DNA of 64,000 nucleotides from an uncultured Hyphomicrobiales bacterium (GCA_903878085.1 CAIRGJ010000012.1:1-64000), one strand, 5' to 3'. Numbered from the stretch's first letter, positions 24,410 through 37,365 are shown. Notes: generated by a model not told the origin, from the letters alone. Program-made: numbers and translations.

Positions 24410-26181
24410 GCCTGCACCAGCGGTCCGGGATTCTTCACGTATTTGTTCTTGATCGCGTCGGCCGTCCAATAGGCCAGCGCGCCGACCGGGCCGGTCGGAT
24501 TGTAGGACGAATTGTGCGGGAACACGTTGGCGCCGACCACGAACAGGTTGTGGCAGTCCCAGCTCTGCAGATATTTGTTCAACACGCTGTCGCTCGGCTT
24601 GGTGCCCATGATGGTGCCGCCGGTGTTATGCGTGCTCTGATACGGCACCACGGTCCAGGGATTGGTGCGCGCCACCGCCTGGTTCAGCTTGGTCGGGTTC
24701 ATCGACTTGGCGATATCGTTGATGACATTGGCGGCGTGCGTGCCCATGCGGTGTTCGTTGGTCTGGTAATCGAACGTCATGCGCATCAAGGGCTGACCGA
24801 AGGCATTGCGATAGGTCGGATCGAGATCATAGTAGTTGTTGCGGTTGGCCATGACGCTGCCGGACGCGTTGATGACCATCGCGGTCTGGTACCATTTCGC
24901 GGTGGCCTGCTTCCACGCCTTGCCCCATTGCGGCGTGCCGCTCGGCACCGGGCGGTAACCGATCGGCAAAGCGGTATTGAAGCCGCCGCCGACATTGTAG
25001 GCGCCGACGAAATTATGCGGCCCGCGATCGAAGCCCCAGTTGATGTTGAAGTCGTCGATAGTGGCGTTGGAGCCGCCGGCGTTCATGAACGGATTGAAAT
25101 ACTTGCCTTCGAAGAACAGCGTCGCCGAAGCGCCGGTCTGGTAGCAGTAGTTCTTGCCGACCACGCCAGCCCCTGAGGCCGGATCGTAGGGCTGGCCAAT
25201 CCCCGACAGCAACATCAGGTGCACGTTGTTGATGGCATAGGCACAGAGCAGAACGATGTTGGCCGGCTGCTCGAATTCCTCGCCGTTGAGGACGTTGGTG
25301 TAGGTCACGCCGGTGACCTTCTTGCCGTCGGAATCCTTGAGCACCTTGGTGACCCAGGAATTGGCGCGTAGTTCGAAATTCGGGCTGCGCATCGCCAGCG
25401 GAATGACCGTCATGTGCGGCGAGCCCTTGGCGTTGGCCTCGCAGCCGAAACGCTGGCAATAACCGCAATATTGGCAGGCCCCGAACTGGGAGCCGTCCGG
25501 ATTGGTATAGGCCTGCGACGCGTTCGCCGACGGCCGCGGGAACGGATGATAGCCCGCGTTCCGTGCCGCGTTGCTGAACATTTCGCTGGCCAATATCGGC
25601 GTCAGCGGCGGCAGCGGATATTCCTTGGCGCGAGCCGCTTCGAACGGATTGCCGCCCTCTTGAATTTTCCCGGCGATGTTGCCGGCCTTGCCGGACACTG
25701 CCGCGGTGCGCTCGAACTTGTCGTAATAGGGCTCAAGCTCGGCGTAGGAAATGCCCCAATCCTGAATCGTCATGTCGTCGGGGATGAACTTCTTGCCGTA
25801 GCGCTCCTCGTAGTTGGAGCGCACCTTGAATTCCATATCGGTCCAGCGCCAGGTGTGACCGCTCCAATGCACGCCGGAGCCGCCGACCACTTCGCCGGGC
25901 AGGAACGAACCCAGCCGCCGCATCGGCAGCGCTTCCTGCGTCGGATTATTGCGCACGGTCAGCGTATCGCGCGCAGTGTTCTGCATCAGGTCATGGCGCA
26001 CGACATAGCGCAGCTCGTCGCGGATATTGGGCAGCGAATAATCGTTCTCGCTCGAGCGGGCAGCACCACGCTCCAGCGCGACCACTTTCATGCCGGCTTC
26101 GGCCAGTTCCTTAGCGAGGATGCCGCCGGTCCAGCCAAGACCTACGATGACGACGTCGACTTCTTTGAGTTTTGTGCTCAT
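24406..26181 (-). CDS. GMC-family FAD dehydrogenase, large subunit
   Basis: A 591-residue flavoprotein resembling the catalytic subunit of membrane-bound gluconate/sorbitol/glucose dehydrogenases. The dinucleotide-binding motif GLGWTGG is at 14-20, and the C-terminal GMC region (HNTGGTIMG, then FPHNSSYNPTGPVGALAYW) is intact. Four cysteines at about 236, 239, 242 and 247 (CQYCGYCQRFGC) could bind an iron-sulfur cluster, as reported for FAD-glucose dehydrogenase. It oxidises a polyol or sugar acid and passes electrons to the cytochrome. It lacks its own signal and would be exported together with the Tat-dependent small subunit encoded 66 bases upstream. The exact substrate cannot be named. Confidence 0.92.
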   Translation of the reverse strand: MSTKLKEVDVVIVGLGWTGGILAKELAEAGMKVVALERGAARSSENDYSLPNIRDELRYVVRHDLMQNTARDTLTVRNNPTQEALPMRRLGSFLPGEVVGGSGVHWSGHTWRWTDMEFKVRSNYEERYGKKFIPDDMTIQDWGISYAELEPYYDKFERTAAVSGKAGNIAGKIQEGGNPFEAARAKEYPLPPLTPILASEMFSNAARNAGYHPFPRPSANASQAYTNPDGSQFGACQYCGYCQRFGCEANAKGSPHMTVIPLAMRSPNFELRANSWVTKVLKDSDGKKVTGVTYTNVLNGEEFEQPANIVLLCAYAINNVHLMLLSGIGQPYDPASGAGVVGKNYCYQTGASATLFFEGKYFNPFMNAGGSNATIDDFNINWGFDRGPHNFVGAYNVGGGFNTALPIGYRPVPSGTPQWGKAWKQATAKWYQTAMVINASGSVMANRNNYYDLDPTYRNAFGQPLMRMTFDYQTNEHRMGTHAANVINDIAKSMNPTKLNQAVARTNPWTVVPYQSTHNTGGTIMGTKPSDSVLNKYLQSWDCHNLFVVGANVFPHNSSYNPTGPVGALAYWTADAIKNKYVKNPGPLVQA

Positions 26182-26215
26182 GTCGTCCTCTTATTTTTTG
26201 CGCGTGTCCTTGTCA

Positions 26216-26248
26216 GAAAACCGGTGCCCACTTTTCCGGGACACGCGT
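26216..26248. repeat. Dispersed ACCGG...CCCACTTTT...CGGG element
   Basis: GAAAACCGGTGCCCACTTTT followed by CCGGGACACGCGT is one of three related copies (also 29145-29176 and 47980-48012). It lies between the small and large dehydrogenase subunits and overlaps the stop of the small subunit. Confidence 0.6.
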
Positions 26249-27018
26249 TAACTCATGTCCGCGATGCCGACCGGCTTGTTCGGAAACGGCTTGCCGCGAT
26301 ATTGCGCGACGTGATCGCGATGCACCGCGATGACGCCGGGGAAGCCGATCAACTGCCAGCCAACCTTGTTGCGGTTGCCGCCGTAGATCGGGTCGGAGAA
26401 CATGCCTTCGATCACGGTCTGATACAGCGCGCCCCAGAACACCCGCACCGGCAGGCCGCTGTCGAAATTGATCTTGGCGCTCGACAGACCGACCAGCACC
26501 TCTTCGCGCTGCGTCTCGTCGAGCCGGTCGAACGATTTGCCGTAGGTCTTGCGGCAATGCGCGTTGGTCGCCTCGATGCCGGCGCGATAAAGCTGCGCTG
26601 GCGTCAACGGCAGCTGGTAGCCCTGGCTGGGCACGCCCTTTTTCCAGGGGCCTTGCATATAGAGACGGTCGCCTTTGCCCCAGGCGCCGGCCAGCGCGCG
26701 ATCGATGTAGATATTGATGCCGACGTCGGTGCCCTTGGGCGTGAGATCGTCGGCCGGCACCATGTGATCGACCAGCGCTTCGATGAAGGCGGCCTCGTCG
26801 AGGTTGAAGAATGCGTAGCCGGCCGGTTCCGGTGCAGCTGCAGGCTGTTGCGCCTGCGCGCTCTCGGGCGCGATGGCAGCCGCGCCGCTAGCCGCAGCGG
26901 CGCCGCCGACGACGGCGCCTTTCAAGAAATTACGGCGATCGAATTCCGGGCTGGCGGATTCCGTGTGGGCGGATTCTTTGCCGACAGAGTCCTGCCTTGG
27001 CGATTCCGGTTTTGTCAT
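26248..27018 (-). CDS. Gluconate 2-dehydrogenase subunit 3 family protein (Tat-exported small subunit)
   Basis: A 256-residue protein with a textbook Tat signal, DRRNFLKGA (27-35), followed by a hydrophobic alanine-rich segment. The rest matches the gluconate dehydrogenase gamma-subunit family (FFNLDEAAFIEALVDHMVPAD near 90-110). Such subunits escort the folded flavoprotein through the Tat system and complete the complex. ATG 27018 follows AAGGGAG and begins the signal. It is the first gene of a three-gene operon with the GMC and cytochrome genes. The operon order small-large-cytochrome is the usual one. Confidence 0.9.
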   Translation of the reverse strand: MTKPESPRQDSVGKESAHTESASPEFDRRNFLKGAVVGGAAAASGAAAIAPESAQAQQPAAAPEPAGYAFFNLDEAAFIEALVDHMVPADDLTPKGTDVGINIYIDRALAGAWGKGDRLYMQGPWKKGVPSQGYQLPLTPAQLYRAGIEATNAHCRKTYGKSFDRLDETQREEVLVGLSSAKINFDSGLPVRVFWGALYQTVIEGMFSDPIYGGNRNKVGWQLIGFPGVIAVHRDHVAQYRGKPFPNKPVGIADMS

Positions 27019-27251
27019 TGGGCTCGCTCCCTTTTGCCTCTGGGTGCCCAAGACGCCGAACCATGACGCCGAGCCCCGAGGACTAGCTTTTAACGGTGAG
27101 CATGATGACTTTAGTTTGGGCCGGCAAGGTGGGTCGCTCGGAATGCGGCGCACGCTCTTGCGGCGCAACACGAAGGCGCAAAGCGCGCGGACAGAATCGA
27201 TTCGTCGTGAGGAAACCTCTTCGCGGTGACGCGGCAATGCCGTGCAAAAGC

Positions 27252-27280
27252 AAAAAGCCCGGCATTGCTGCCGGGCTTTT
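27252..27280 (-). terminator. Rho-independent terminator of carD
   Basis: Stem GCCCGGC / GCCGGGC (27257-27263 and 27270-27276) with a six-base loop. On the minus strand it is followed by a T-run (complement of 27252-27256), so it ends the carD transcript; the plus strand also has TTTT. Confidence 0.85.
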
Positions 27281-27312
27281 CGTTATTCGTCTCGATCCGA
27301 AGTGTGGGGCTT

Positions 27313-27894
27313 TCAGGCCGCCTCTTCCTCGGCGGCCGGTTCCGCGTCGGCTTCGTCGGCGGGCTTGGGCCCACGCCTAGGGCCCTTGGCGAGGGCACCC
27401 TCGATCTCCTTGATCGCTTCGGTCTCGGTGATCTTCTGCACCGCCGCGATTTCGCGCGACAGCCGGTCGAGGGCGGCTTCGTAAAGCTGCCGTTCGGAAT
27501 AAGACTGCTCAGGCTGCGAGTCGGAGCGGAACAGGTCGCGCACCACCTCGGCAATGGCGACGATGTCGCCGGAGTTGATTTTTGCTTCGTATTCCTGCGC
27601 CCGGCGCGACCACATGGTGCGCTTGATGCGCGCGCGGCCCTTGAGGGTCTCGAGCGCCCGCTTGACCAGCGGAGCTTCCGCCAGCTTGCGCATGCCGACC
27701 GAAATGATCTTGGCGGTCGGAACCCGCAGCGTCATCTTGTCCTTGACGAAGTTGATGACGAAAAGCTCGAGCTTGGCGCCGGCAATTTCCTGCTCCTCGA
27801 TGGCCAGAATCTGGCCAACGCCGTGAGCCGGGTAGACGATGAATTCGTTGGTCTTGAAGCCTTGACGTTGGGTCGTCTTCTTCGAGGTGGGCAT
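27313..27894 (-). CDS. carD: CarD family transcriptional regulator
   Basis: A 193-residue RNA polymerase-binding protein. The Tudor-like RNAP-interaction domain (about 12-65) begins GFKTNEFIVYPAHGVGQI and a helical DNA-binding domain follows (RRAQEYEAKINSGDIVAIAEVVRDL, SYSERQLYEAALDRL). It stabilises the open promoter complex, notably at rRNA genes. The acidic C-terminus is typical of Rhizobiales CarD. I chose ATG 27894 (MPTSKKTTQRQG), with AAGGAG 11 bases upstream. The frame stays open to a GTG at 28095 and would add 67 residues rich in Lys, Arg, Ser and Gly, so a longer form is possible. Confidence 0.93.
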   Translation of the reverse strand: MPTSKKTTQRQGFKTNEFIVYPAHGVGQILAIEEQEIAGAKLELFVINFVKDKMTLRVPTAKIISVGMRKLAEAPLVKRALETLKGRARIKRTMWSRRAQEYEAKINSGDIVAIAEVVRDLFRSDSQPEQSYSERQLYEAALDRLSREIAAVQKITETEAIKEIEGALAKGPRRGPKPADEADAEPAAEEEAA

Positions 27895-28120
27895 TCCGGG
27901 CAAAACTCCTTCACCGGCGCCCTTGTGGGGACCGGCACTTTTGGCTGTGGGCGCCCCGGCGCGGGCGGACCCGCGAGAGGCATGAGAGGTCCGCCGCGCT
28001 CCGGCAGACTTTTTAGCTCCCCGGCTTGAACCGGAAGAACCCTTTTTCGACTTTTGACGCGGTTTATCTGCCACTGCTAACGCGTGGAATTTCACGCCCT
28101 CTGACTGACCCTTGGGGTGG

Positions 28121-28172
28121 ACCGCGAAAAATAAGGCTCCCGACGAGGGAGCGGCATCCGTGCGCGGTTTTT
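28121..28172 (-). terminator. Terminator-like hairpin between fdxA and carD
   Basis: GCTCCC (28136-28141) pairs with GGGAGC (28147-28152) around a five-base loop; on the minus strand it is followed by CTTATTTTTCGC, a reasonable terminator for fdxA. An outer pairing ACCGCG / CGCGGT with a T-run at 28166-28174 gives a plus-strand terminator shape as well. Confidence 0.6.
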
Positions 28173-28374
28173 TTCATATTCATCGGATGAAATGACATAT
28201 AGCACATTTTTGGCTAAAATCAAAGCCTTATGGCATCGCAAACGCGCAATTCGGCGGCCTTAGGGCTGCGATTTTGCCGAATCGGTTAACGCCTAGGCCG
28301 GGAAGGGGCGAAAATTACCCCCAGTTGCGGCAGTCAATTCGGCTCACCCGCGTGGGGAATACCCGCTTTCCGGC

Positions 28375-28713
28375 CTAATCGCCGGTGCCGGGCTTGGGCG
28401 AGAAGAATTTCTTGAATTTGTCCGGCACGCCCTCGAATTCCTTGGCGTCGGGCGGGGCGTCGCGCTTGACCGTGATATTCGGCCAGACCTTGGCGTATTC
28501 GGTGTTGATTTCCAGCCATTTCTCGAGGCCCGGCTCGGTGTCCGGCTTGATGGCGTCGACCGGGCATTCCGGCTCGCAGACGCCGCAATCGATGCATTCG
28601 TCCGGATGGATGACGAGCATATTCTCGCCTTCGTAGAAGCAGTCCACCGGACACACCTCCACGCAGTCCATGTATTTGCACTTAATGCAGTTGTCGTTGA
28701 CGATATAGGTCAT
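28375..28713 (-). CDS. fdxA: 7Fe ferredoxin FdxA
   Basis: A 112-residue ferredoxin. The first cysteine group (C9, C12, C17, C21 with C25) and the second (C40, C43, C46, C50 in [12 protein letters not shown]) match ferredoxins with one 3Fe-4S and one 4Fe-4S cluster. The C-terminal extension ([18 protein letters not shown]) is the standard alphaproteobacterial tail. It carries electrons in the cytoplasm. It is followed by carD and preceded by the S4-domain gene on the same strand, an order common in this group. Confidence 0.96.
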   Translation of the reverse strand: MTYIVNDNCIKCKYMDCVEVCPVDCFYEGENMLVIHPDECIDCGVCEPECPVDAIKPDTEPGLEKWLEINTEYAKVWPNITVKRDAPPDAKEFEGVPDKFKKFFSPKPGTGD

Positions 28714-28812
28714 CGAAAGGCTCCGGACGTCAGCAGTATTGCCTATCGTTACGCTAAATTGGCTGCAACCCGCAACGCTGCCAGCGGGTGGCCCGGATAT
28801 GCAAAAAGCGGG

Positions 28813-29094
28813 TCACGGCGCAGCCTCCTGGCTTAAATCGCGGTATAGTCGGCGGGCGGCCGAGGCATCGCCGCGCTTGTCGCAAAAACCCTCGACCTTG
28901 AGCACCCGCACCGAGCGGTCCAGCGCCAACGTCACCACGTCGCCTACTCGCAGCGGATGGCCGTGGGCGCTCACTTTGGCGGAATTGATCCGGACGTAGC
29001 CGGCCTGCACCAGCGCCGCGGCGTCGCTGCGGGTCCGCACCATGCGCGCGTGCCACAGCCATTTGTCGATGCGCTGCCTTTTTGGGTCGCGCAT
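28813..29094 (-). CDS. S4-domain RNA-binding protein (Hsp15-like)
   Basis: A 93-residue protein with an S4 domain: RIDKWLWHARMVRTRSDA, then VQAGYVRINSAKV and VGDVVTLALD. It resembles Hsp15/HslR, which binds stalled 50S subunits carrying nascent tRNA. I use ATG 29094, where homologous proteins begin; the frame is open to 29172 but that part is formed by a dispersed repeat. It lies directly downstream of the helicase gene on the same strand, so an RNA-related operon is plausible. Confidence 0.88.
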   Translation of the reverse strand: MRDPKRQRIDKWLWHARMVRTRSDAAALVQAGYVRINSAKVSAHGHPLRVGDVVTLALDRSVRVLKVEGFCDKRGDASAARRLYRDLSQEAAP

Positions 29095-29144
29095 GATCTC
29101 ATCCGACCTACCTTCGCCCGCCGAAGCGGGCTTCGCGTAGGCGG

Positions 29145-29176
29145 GAAACCGGTTCCCACTTTTCGGGATCATGCGC
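29145..29176. repeat. Dispersed ACCGG...CCCACTTTT...CGGG element
   Basis: GAAACCGGTTCCCACTTTTC followed by GGGATCATGCGC, a short repeat very common in bradyrhizobial genomes. It separates the helicase stop from the S4 gene. Confidence 0.65.
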
Positions 29177-29198
29177 GCACCGCCATGCGCAGCTTAGG

Positions 29199-32510
<3,312 letters not shown>

Positions 32511-32836
32511 TACGCATCCAAGTTGCCGGCGAGACTTCAGTGGGAAGTCTTGGCGCGGGCGTTCTGTATCACAATGCGACGGAAAACAGCTTTTACCTGG
32601 AAGACGGCGCTTCGCGCCTGTTGCACCTTAAGCATTAGAACGACTCTGGAACGAAACGCGCCCGAATCGCTGACTCAGGTGCTGTATGCGTTCGTTCACG
32701 GCGACATCTGGCCCGGCTTCGGCGGAGTCCCACCACATCAAGTAGAATAGGCAGTTTTTGCCGGTCTTTAAGGCTGCGCAAACGTTAACGGCGACGGACT
32801 CGATGCCCCAAAAAGAGTCAAGCAAGGTTTGCGCGA
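32511..32836. other. Intergenic region, about 325 bases
   Basis: This lies upstream of the helicase gene and downstream of the DUF3108 gene. I see no gene, terminator or RNA in it beyond weak frames. Confidence 0.4.
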
Positions 32837-33688
32837 TTATTGCGTCTTGGTGCCGTTGGCGGAGGCCCGCGTCGGCACCGCGACCGAGACGAATTCGGAT
32901 GCTTCCAGCACCGCGCGGCCAACCGGCGTCGGCGCCTGCGCCCGGAACGGCACCAAAACGCGGGTGCCGGCGATCGGCGCCAGCCAGACCTCGATGTCGC
33001 GCTCCTTGGCCAGATATTTAATGGCGGTGCGCGACGGGATGAAGCCAGCGACCGGAGAAAAATACACCGCGCAGACCACCACCGGGCCGGCATAGCCCTT
33101 GTCCGCCTTCACCATTTCCATGCGCTTGTAGGCCATCTTCAGATCGTAACGCAGCCGCCCGTCGAACACGGACGCGGTCTGCTGGCATGCTTCCGGCGTC
33201 AGCAGATCGCCGGTGCCCGGCATGCGGACCAGCGTCGAGGTCATCGGATCGAGCACGCCGCGCTGATGCGCCTCGGTGATCGGCACGCGCTCGGGGTCCT
33301 TGTCCTGCGGCGGATCGACCGTGAAATCCTTGACGTTGCCGTTGGCGACGCTGAGCCGGATCTCGTCGGTCTTGTGGCTGGTGGCGATGGTGGCGGCGTA
33401 GGTCGACGTTACCGGCCGCCCGGCTTGCAGCGTGCCGCGGGCGGTCGTGGCGCCCCGGCCGCCGGTGAAAGCGCGCAGCAGGCCGACGGTGGTTCCACTG
33501 GCGGCGGCGCTGTATTGGGTGTCGGTGAGATCGATGGTCCAGCTGCCCTCGCCGATCGGCAGCCCGGCCAGCGAGGCGGTGTAATGCGCCTGCAGCCTGC
33601 CCTGCGCGCAAGCCGGGGAGAACCCCGCGGCGGCCCAAATCGAGCCGCCCGCCAGCACCGCACACCAGATCTGCCGTGATGCGAGCAC
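32837..33688 (-). CDS. DUF3108-containing exported protein
   Basis: A 283-residue exported protein. A signal peptide ends near PACA-Q (about residue 29), and a single beta-rich DUF3108 domain follows, with YTASLAGLPIGEGSWTIDL near its start and DLKMAYKRMEMV near residue 190. These proteins are periplasmic or outer-membrane associated and of unknown function. I chose GTG 33688, preceded by AAGGG at good spacing; GTG 33715 is an alternative with a poorer site. It is monocistronic as far as can be seen, divergent from rpmB. Confidence 0.85.
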   Translation of the reverse strand: MLASRQIWCAVLAGGSIWAAAGFSPACAQGRLQAHYTASLAGLPIGEGSWTIDLTDTQYSAAASGTTVGLLRAFTGGRGATTARGTLQAGRPVTSTYAATIATSHKTDEIRLSVANGNVKDFTVDPPQDKDPERVPITEAHQRGVLDPMTSTLVRMPGTGDLLTPEACQQTASVFDGRLRYDLKMAYKRMEMVKADKGYAGPVVVCAVYFSPVAGFIPSRTAIKYLAKERDIEVWLAPIAGTRVLVPFRAQAPTPVGRAVLEASEFVSVAVPTRASANGTKTQ

Positions 33689-33844
33689 GAAACTAACCCT
33701 TCTGCGCAACGGCACCGGGTTTTATGGCCGCGGGCGGTCAATGCCATTACCATTAGCGCAATACAGCTCTCGTCGGAGCGGAATAAGTCGATTATGTGAT
33801 GGAAACGCGCGGTGGGGGGCTAAAATCGCCCGGAATCCTTAAGC

Positions 33845-33873
33845 TTGACGCCTCTCCCCCCTCACTTTATACG
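33845..33873 (+). promoter_or_regulatory. rpmB promoter
   Basis: TTGACG (33845-33850) and TATACG (33868-33873) are 17 bases apart, a good housekeeping promoter for this group. Transcription should start near 33880, giving a leader of about 65 bases before the rpmB ATG. Confidence 0.7.
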
Positions 33874-33945
33874 TCCGGCCATCCTTCCAAGATGATGGAC
33901 CATTAGCGGTGCGGTGACGCGCCGGTGCGATTTGAGGAATTTGCC

Positions 33946-34254
33946 ATGGCATGGCGTTGCGATCTGACCGGCAAGAAACCCCTGGTCGGGAATAAAGTGA
34001 GCCACTCGAACACCAAGACCAAGCGCCGGTTCATGCCGAACCTGCGCAACGTCACGCTGATTTCCGACGCGCTCGGACGCAGCTTCAAGGTGCGGGTATC
34101 GGCCAACGCGCTGCGCACCGTCGACCATCGCGGCGGGCTGGATTCGTTCCTGCTCAAGGCCAAGGACGCGGAACTCGCGCCGAAGATGCTCGACGTCAAG
34201 CGCCAGGTCGTGAAGAAGACCGCCAAAGCCGAGCCGGTCGCAGCCGCGAGCTGA
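33946..34254 (+). CDS. rpmB: 50S ribosomal protein L28
   Basis: A 102-residue L28 of the longer alphaproteobacterial type. The signature [19 protein letters not shown] is at about 15-33, and [32 protein letters not shown] follows. It belongs to the large ribosomal subunit near the E site. GAGGAA stands six bases upstream of ATG 33946; an ATG seven codons earlier is not needed. The C-terminus ([13 protein letters not shown]) is the usual basic-to-alanine tail. A terminator follows directly, so the gene is transcribed alone. Confidence 0.97.
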   Translation: MAWRCDLTGKKPLVGNKVSHSNTKTKRRFMPNLRNVTLISDALGRSFKVRVSANALRTVDHRGGLDSFLLKAKDAELAPKMLDVKRQVVKKTAKAEPVAAAS

Positions 34255-34280
34255 TCGTCTTCGATCCAGGATCAATGTGA

Positions 34281-34302
34281 CGCCGCCTCAAGGCGGCGTT
34301 TT
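34281..34302 (+). terminator. Rho-independent terminator after rpmB
   Basis: CGCCGCC (34281-34287), loop TCAA, GGCGGCG (34292-34298), then TTTT. A compact GC-rich stem with a T-run 27 bases after the rpmB stop. Confidence 0.9.
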
Positions 34303-34314
34303 CGTTTGTGGCGC

Positions 34315-35349
34315 TCAATCGCCGACCAGTGTGAACTGCAGCAGCAGGTTGCGCTGGATCGCGGAAAAATTATCGTCCGACACCAGCGTGATGACGGTCT
34401 CGCCCTCGGCATTGCGGTGCACGGCGATGCCTTCCATGTTGTCGATCTGATAGCCGAGGTCGGCTTCGATCAACGCTTTGCCATCGATCAATCCGGCCGG
34501 CTTGATGCTGGTCAGCGGCACACGGCGGATGCGCATGGCGACGCCGCGCGCCGGCGAATAGCGGCGCTCCAGCAGCAGCAGGTCGCCCGGCGGCAATATC
34601 GTGCAGTCGCTGATGTCGAAGTCGTCGCTGCGCTTGACACTGAAGCGTTCGACCTGGTTGCCCTTGAGCAGAAACGAGCGGTGATTGCCGGCGGCGTCGA
34701 GGCTCTCCTCGGTGACGGCGATGAGGTTGCCGGCCAGCGCCGAATTTTTCGGCGCCGCCGCCAGGCATTCCAGGCTTTTGTTGAAGACGAAGGTCTTGAA
34801 GTCCGGCGGCACCGCGATCGGCTCGCCGCGCGCCAGCAAGCCGTCGCGGCGAACGTCGAAACGCACGATCTGCTCGACGCGCTCGATGCCGATATAGAAC
34901 AGGCCGTCGAGTTCGGTGAGCGACTCGACGTCGAACCAGCCGCGCGCGGCGAGCGATTTGCCGTCGGAGCCGAGAATGGGCGCCATCTCGGCATCGGCAA
35001 CGCCGGCGGGCTTGCCTTTGTCGTAGACGATGCGGCCGCGCAGCCACGAGCCGTTATCGGTGATCGCCAGAAAATGCGCGCCGTCGGGCTCGACATGAAT
35101 GGCGGAGATACCGCCGAACGCATCGTGTTTCGACGTCAACACCAGCCCGCCGCGGAATTCCAGTTCGCCGAAACGGGTGCGCGAGGCGTCGCGATTGTCG
35201 AACGACGTAATCGGAACGGCTTGAACGTCGATCCGCGTCGGCGCCTTGGTGTAGTGCAGCGCTTCCGCCAGCGCGAACGTGCCGGCAACGACCATCAGTG
35301 CGGCGAATAGGCCGCCGCCAATCAGCCACCGGCGGCGCGGTAGCCTCAA
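34315..35349 (-). CDS. Esterase-like / phytase-like beta-propeller protein
   Basis: A 344-residue protein with an N-terminal membrane anchor or signal ([21 protein letters not shown], about 8-28) and a body matching the 'esterase-like activity of phytase' family: [34 protein letters not shown], and [26 protein letters not shown]. It should be periplasmic; its substrate is not known. The start is TTG 35349, overlapping the cobT stop codon (TTGA), so translation is coupled to cobT. There is no functional link to cobalamin that I can see. Confidence 0.82.
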   Translation of the reverse strand: MRLPRRRWLIGGGLFAALMVVAGTFALAEALHYTKAPTRIDVQAVPITSFDNRDASRTRFGELEFRGGLVLTSKHDAFGGISAIHVEPDGAHFLAITDNGSWLRGRIVYDKGKPAGVADAEMAPILGSDGKSLAARGWFDVESLTELDGLFYIGIERVEQIVRFDVRRDGLLARGEPIAVPPDFKTFVFNKSLECLAAAPKNSALAGNLIAVTEESLDAAGNHRSFLLKGNQVERFSVKRSDDFDISDCTILPPGDLLLLERRYSPARGVAMRIRRVPLTSIKPAGLIDGKALIEADLGYQIDNMEGIAVHRNAEGETVITLVSDDNFSAIQRNLLLQFTLVGD

Positions 35350-37241
35350 GCGACGCGCCGGCGCGGGCGGCGCGCCGGACGTTCGGTAGCGGTGGTTTCC
35401 TCGAACAGCTCGGCGAGCTTCTCGGTCATGGCGCCGCCGAGTTCCTCGGCATCGACGATGGTGACGGCACGGCGGTAGTAGCGCGTCACATCGTGACCAA
35501 TGCCGATCGCGATCAGTTCGACCGGCGAGCGGTTCTCGATCTCTTCGATCACCCAGCGCAGATGGCGTTCGAGATAGTTGCCGGGGTTGACCGACAGCGT
35601 CGAGTCGTCGACCGGCGCGCCGTCGGAGATCATCATCAAAATCTTGCGCTGTTCGGGACGGCCCAACAATCGTTTATGCGCCCAGTCGAGCGCCTCGCCG
35701 TCGATATTTTCCTTGAGCAGACCCTCGCGCATCATCAGGCCGAGATTTTTGCGCGCGCGACGCCACGGCGCGTCGGCGGATTTGTAGATGATGTGGCGCA
35801 GGTCGTTGAGGCGGCCGGGATTGGCCGGCTTGCCGGCGGTGAGCCAATGCTCGCGCGCCTGGCCGCCCTTCCAGGCCCGTGTGGTGAAGCCGAGAATCTC
35901 GACTTTGACGCCGCAGCGCTCCAGCGTGCGCGCCAGGATGTCGGCGCAGGTGGCGGCGACCGTGATCGGCCGGCCGCGCATCGAGCCGGAATTGTCCAAC
36001 AGCAGCGTCACCACGGTGTCGCGGAATTCGGTGTCCTTCTCGGCCTTGAACGACAGCGGATGCATCGGATCGGTGATGATGCGCGACAGCCGCGCCGGAT
36101 CGAGCTGGCCTTCTTCGAGGTCGAAGTCCCAGGAACGGCTCTGTTGCGCCATCAAGCGGCGTTGCAGCCGGTTGGCGAGCCGCGCCACCACGCCCTGCAG
36201 ATGCGACAGCTGCTTGTCGAGATAGCTGCGGAGGCGCTCAAGTTCTTCCGGCTCGCACAGGTCCTCGGCGGCGATGGTCTCGTCGAACTTCGGCGTGAAG
36301 GCGCGATAGTCCGGACCGCGCGGCTGGTTCGAGCCAAACTGTTTCGGCCGCTGCGGCTCGCCGGGGGTTTCGGCATCGCCCATGTCGGTATCGTCGGCCA
36401 TATCGGCCGAGGGCGCATCGGCGGCTTCGGCGGCGGCGTCGGGCATGTCCTCGGCCGAGATCTGGCTGTCGTCCACGCTGGTCTGCTGCATGTCGTCGCT
36501 GTTTTCAGCCTCGCCGTCTTCACCGGATTGCTGCTTGCGCTGTTCCTCTTCGCCGTCCTCGCTTTCGTCATCGGAATCGGTACTGCGGTCCTCGCCCATT
36601 TCCAGCGCGTCGAGCAGATCGTGCACGGCGTCGCCAAAATGGCGCTGATCCTCAAGCAAATCCTCAAGCGCATCGAGATTCTTCCCGGCGCGCGCCTCGA
36701 TGGTCGGGCGCCAGAGATCGACCAGTTTCTTGGCGGCCGCAGGCGGCGCCAGACCGGTGAGGCGCTCACGCACCATCAAAGCTAGCGCGTCCTCGATCGG
36801 CGCGTCGGCGCGATCGGTGATGTCTTCGAACTTGCCGCGATGGAAACGTTCTTCCAGCATCGCGGTGAGATTGAGCGCGACGCCATCCATGCGCCGCGCG
36901 CCGATGGCCTCGACACGGGCCTGCTCGACCGCCTCGAACACCGCGCGGCCCTGCTGGCCGGCCGGCTGCAGCCGGCGATGCAGCGCCGGATCATGGCAGG
37001 CAATGCGCAGCGCGATCGAGTCGGCATTGCCGCGCACGATGGCCGCTTCCGCTTTGGTCAGCTTGCGCGCAGGCTCCGGCAACCGCGCCTTGCCGCCCAT
37101 CAAGCCTGGGCGTTCGGCGGCAAAGGAAATCTCGAGGTCGGGCTTGCGCGCCAGCGCGCGCATGCAGCCGGCCACCGCCCGCTTGAACGGCTCGGCCGGC
37201 GATTCCTTCGACGACGGTTTGCTTTTTATGTTGGACGCCAT
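35346..37241 (-). CDS. cobT: Aerobic cobaltochelatase subunit CobT
   Basis: A 631-residue subunit of the CobNST cobalt chelatase, which inserts Co(II) into hydrogenobyrinic acid a,c-diamide in aerobic B12 synthesis. The N-terminal 200 residues are helical, followed by a long acidic linker (about 215-300; [21 protein letters not shown]) and a C-terminal von Willebrand A domain with the MIDAS motif DNSGSM near residue 415 and SDGAPVDD later. The sequence agrees closely with rhizobial CobT. It lies 119 bases downstream of cobS; a dispersed repeat sits between them. CobN is not in the window. Confidence 0.96.
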   Translation of the reverse strand: MASNIKSKPSSKESPAEPFKRAVAGCMRALARKPDLEISFAAERPGLMGGKARLPEPARKLTKAEAAIVRGNADSIALRIACHDPALHRRLQPAGQQGRAVFEAVEQARVEAIGARRMDGVALNLTAMLEERFHRGKFEDITDRADAPIEDALALMVRERLTGLAPPAAAKKLVDLWRPTIEARAGKNLDALEDLLEDQRHFGDAVHDLLDALEMGEDRSTDSDDESEDGEEEQRKQQSGEDGEAENSDDMQQTSVDDSQISAEDMPDAAAEAADAPSADMADDTDMGDAETPGEPQRPKQFGSNQPRGPDYRAFTPKFDETIAAEDLCEPEELERLRSYLDKQLSHLQGVVARLANRLQRRLMAQQSRSWDFDLEEGQLDPARLSRIITDPMHPLSFKAEKDTEFRDTVVTLLLDNSGSMRGRPITVAATCADILARTLERCGVKVEILGFTTRAWKGGQAREHWLTAGKPANPGRLNDLRHIIYKSADAPWRRARKNLGLMMREGLLKENIDGEALDWAHKRLLGRPEQRKILMMISDGAPVDDSTLSVNPGNYLERHLRWVIEEIENRSPVELIAIGIGHDVTRYYRRAVTIVDAEELGGAMTEKLAELFEETTATERPARRPRRRVA

Positions 37242-37250
37242 TTGTCTATC

Positions 37251-37365
37251 CGTCGTTCCGGGGCGCCGCGTTAGCGGCGAGCCCGGAACCCATACTCACG
37301 AACCTTTCGGCTCAATCGCGGCACCGGGATTATGGGTCCCCGCCTTCGCGGGGACGACAACTACG
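37251..37365. repeat. GTCCCCGC palindromic element between cobS and cobT
   Basis: The element ends in a 20-base hairpin with arms GTCCCCGC / GCGGGGAC (37336-37355) and begins with a related G/C-rich inverted segment (GTCGTTCCGGGG). Such elements are widespread in Rhizobiales; this one lies between two genes of one operon and overlaps the cobS stop. Confidence 0.6.

Noticed and set aside
25414-27066. 550-codon plus-strand frame opposite the GMC operon
   Set aside because: It is a shadow of the real minus-strand genes, a common effect of high GC. It lacks any domain and a ribosome binding site, while the opposite strand has clear motifs.
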